A stretch of 49,762 nt of DNA from an uncultured Bacteroidales bacterium. GTDB lineage: Bacteria > Bacteroidota > Bacteroidia > Bacteroidales > F082. Location of the stretch: NCBI GenBank assembly GCA_947303625.1, contig CAMYYV010000007.1, positions 1-49,762 on the forward strand, given 5' to 3'. The notes beneath the pieces are model-generated. The model saw nothing but the letters and a program-made list of their open reading frames with translations. It was not told the origin of the DNA and made no database searches. This document shows, one piece after another, positions 47,937 to 49,762 of the stretch; the stretch's first letter is position 1, and each line of letters starts with the position of its first letter. The position numbers were made by a program, and so were the translations under genes.

Positions 47937-49762
47937 TCATTGTTTTCTAGCCTCAATCAGCAGATCCAGCATCTTGATGGCCGAATCGCTGATGACCGTG
48001 CCAGGACCGAAGATGGCCACAGCGCCGGCATCGTAGAGGAACTGGTAGTCCTGCGCAGGAATCACGCCACCCACGACCACCATGATGTCGGGACGACCGA
48101 GCTTTTCCAGTTCTTCGATAACCTGAGGCACTAAGGTCTTGTGGCCAGCCGCAAGGGAACTCACACCCATCACATGGACATCGTTCTCCACAGCTTGCTT
48201 GGCAGCTTCGGCGGGCGTTTGGAACAGCGGCCCCACGTCGACGTCGAAACCGATGTCGGCATAACCCGTAGCCACCACTTTGGCACCACGGTCGTGACCG
48301 TCCTGACCCATCTTGGCAATCATGATACGAGGACGGCGGCCTTCCAACTTGGCGAACTCGTTGGCTTTGGCCACGGCTTCCTCGAATCTTGCATCGTTTT
48401 TCGTTTCCATAGAATACACTCCTGAGATTGAACGGATTACTGCTTTGTAACGACCCGCGACCTTCTCGCAAGCCATCGAAATCTCACCCAGCGAAGCGCG
48501 GCACTTGGCGGCTTCGACGGCCAAGGCCAGCAGGTTGCCCTCGCCCGTCTCGGCGCACTTGGTGATGGCCTCCAGGCAACGTTGCACGTCGGCTTCGTTG
48601 CGGTTGGCGCGGAGTTCCTTCAAGCGCTTGATCTGCGACTCACGCACAGCGGTGTTGTCGACCTCAAGGGTCTCGATAGGATCCTCGTGGTCGAGGCGGT
48701 ACTTGTTGATGCCGACGATGGTCTCGCGGCCCGAGTCAATCTTGGCCTGCTTGCGGGCAGCGGCCTCTTCGATACGCATTTTCGGCAGACCCGTCTCAAT
48801 GGCCTTGGCCATGCCACCCATGGCTTCCACCTCCTGGATGTGACCCCAAGCGCGGTGGGCCAGCTCGTGGGTGAGGCTCTCCACATAATAGGAACCTGCC
48901 CACGGGTCGACGACACGGCAGACGTTGGTCTCTTCCTGGATGTAGATCTGGGTGTTACGGGCGATACGGGCGCTGAAGTCGGTGGGCAAGGCGATGGCCT
49001 CGTCCAAGGCGTTGGTGTGCAGCGACTGGGTGTGACCCAGGGCGGCGCCCATAGCCTCGATGCAGGTACGGGCCACGTTGTTGAACGGGTCTTGCTCGGT
49101 GAGCGACCAGCCCGAGGTCTGCGTGTGGGTACGCAGGGCCAGCGACTTGGTGTTCTTCGGGTTGAAGGTGCTCACGATCTTGGCCCACAGCATACGGGCG
49201 GCACGCATCTTGGCAATCTCCATGAAGTGGTTCATGCCCGAGCACCAGAAGAAGGACAGACGCGGTGCGAAGGCGTCGATGTCCAAGCCAGCCTTGACAC
49301 CGGTGCGGAGGTAGTCCCAACCGTCGGCCAAGGTGTAAGCCATCTCGATGTCGGAGGTGGCACCGGCTTCCTGCATGTGGTAACCCGAGATGGAGATGCT
49401 GTTGAACTTCGGCATGTTCTGCGAGGTGAACTCGAAGATGTCGGCGATGATGCGCATCGAGAACTCAGGCGGATAGATATAAGTGTTACGCACCATGAAC
49501 TCCTTCAGGATGTCGTTTTGGATGGTGCCTTGCAGCTCTTCGTACTTGGCACCCTGCTCCAAAGCGGCGACGATGTAAAAGGCCAGGATCGGCAACACGG
49601 CGCCGTTCATGGTCATGGAGACGGACATCTTGTTCAGCGGGATCTGGTCGAACAGGACCTTCATGTCCTCGACAGAGCAGATGCTCACGCCAGCTTTACC
49701 CACGTCGCCCATGACGCGTTCGTGGTCGGCGTCGTAGCCACGGTGGGTGGCCAAGTCGAAGG
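47937..49762 (-). CDS. mutB: Methylmalonyl-CoA mutase large subunit (5' end outside window)
   Basis: The frame is open at the right edge, and the first visible residues ([16 protein letters not shown]) are internal, so the track start is not real; about 608 C-terminal residues are seen of a usual ~715. The TIM-barrel mutase domain is followed by the B12-binding domain with [11 protein letters not shown], the DxHxxG motif whose His ligates cobalt. The enzyme interconverts succinyl-CoA and methylmalonyl-CoA in the succinate-propionate pathway, typical of Bacteroidales. The small subunit would be expected upstream, outside the window. A palindromic repeat and a strong terminator follow. Confidence 0.95.
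   Translation of the reverse strand, partial: FDLATHRGYDADHERVMGDVGKAGVSICSVEDMKVLFDQIPLNKMSVSMTMNGAVLPILAFYIVAALEQGAKYEELQGTIQNDILKEFMVRNTYIYPPEFSMRIIADIFEFTSQNMPKFNSISISGYHMQEAGATSDIEMAYTLADGWDYLRTGVKAGLDIDAFAPRLSFFWCSGMNHFMEIAKMRAARMLWAKIVSTFNPKNTKSLALRTHTQTSGWSLTEQDPFNNVARTCIEAMGAALGHTQSLHTNALDEAIALPTDFSARIARNTQIYIQEETNVCRVVDPWAGSYYVESLTHELAHRAWGHIQEVEAMGGMAKAIETGLPKMRIEEAAARKQAKIDSGRETIVGINKYRLDHEDPIETLEVDNTAVRESQIKRLKELRANRNEADVQRCLEAITKCAETGEGNLLALAVEAAKCRASLGEISMACEKVAGRYKAVIRSISGVYSMETKNDARFEEAVAKANEFAKLEGRRPRIMIAKMGQDGHDRGAKVVATGYADIGFDVDVGPLFQTPAEAAKQAVENDVHVMGVSSLAAGHKTLVPQVIEELEKLGRPDIMVVVGGVIPAQDYQFLYDAGAVAIFGPGTVISDSAIKMLDLLIEARKQ

Overview
The window looks like about 50 kb of chromosome from a member of the Bacteroidota, most likely order Bacteroidales. 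The evidence is: (i) many genes are preceded by the Bacteroidetes -7 promoter element TAnnTTTG; (ii) there is a PorZ-like type IX secretion (T9SS) component plus two secreted proteins with T9SS C-terminal sorting domains; (iii) there is a GldH-like lipoprotein, an UpxY-type NusG paralogue, a Bacteroidetes-style DksA with a degenerate zinc finger and many short MKK... lipoproteins. Genus cannot be told from the sequence. Most of the DNA is moderately GC-rich. One segment (about 45.39-46.73 kb) is clearly AT-rich and carries a broken gene.

Layout. 0-5.3 kb: the end of a TPR/LuxR-like membrane regulator, a small protein of unknown function, then a minus-strand run nudix - lipocalin-like lipoprotein - AsmA family protein. 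5.3-9.6 kb: nitrilase-fold amidohydrolase, tadA, ClC channel with CBS pair, exonuclease III. 9.7-15.2 kb: small lipoprotein, T9SS cargo protein, tRNA-Arg(CCU), porZ-recO. 15.3-20.6 kb: a minus-strand surface-polysaccharide export operon, gldH-like - wza - wzc - upxY, followed by a membrane-anchored coiled-coil protein with its own promoter. 20.7-23.9 kb: mrdA-rodA (PBP2/RodA cell-elongation pair). 24.0-30.9 kb: adenine deaminase with a small partner, an M15 peptidase lipoprotein, rlmI, two lipocalin-like lipoproteins, and a secreted endonuclease/exonuclease/phosphatase-fold protein with a T9SS tail. 31.2-42.9 kb: a giant alpha-2-macroglobulin, a short polyprenyl synthetase, ileS, dksA-like and lspA. 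43.0-49.8 kb: a metallo-beta-lactamase gene remnant, an exported Xaa-Pro aminopeptidase, two unknown membrane proteins, a truncated AT-rich YD-repeat gene, and the C-terminal two thirds or more of methylmalonyl-CoA mutase, which runs off the right edge.

How the genes fit together. Much of the window serves the cell envelope: T9SS attachment (PorZ) and its cargo, capsule/exopolysaccharide export (Wza/Wzc with UpxY antitermination), gliding/T9SS lipoprotein (GldH), peptidoglycan elongation (PBP2/RodA), lipoprotein signal peptidase, AsmA, A2M and several lipoproteins. The rest is housekeeping (tRNA editing, DNA repair, ileS, rlmI, purine salvage, propionate-type metabolism).

The most unusual layer is not protein coding. 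Several junctions between genes are filled by palindromic, hairpin-forming elements of at least seven sequence families. Three copies of one family sit in 31.0-31.2 kb with different but self-complementary arms around a conserved core. A second, 24-bp, family is inserted in frame three times inside the alpha-2-macroglobulin gene, with one relative inside asmA and one between genes. No transposase, integrase, CRISPR array or recognisable defence system is visible in the window.
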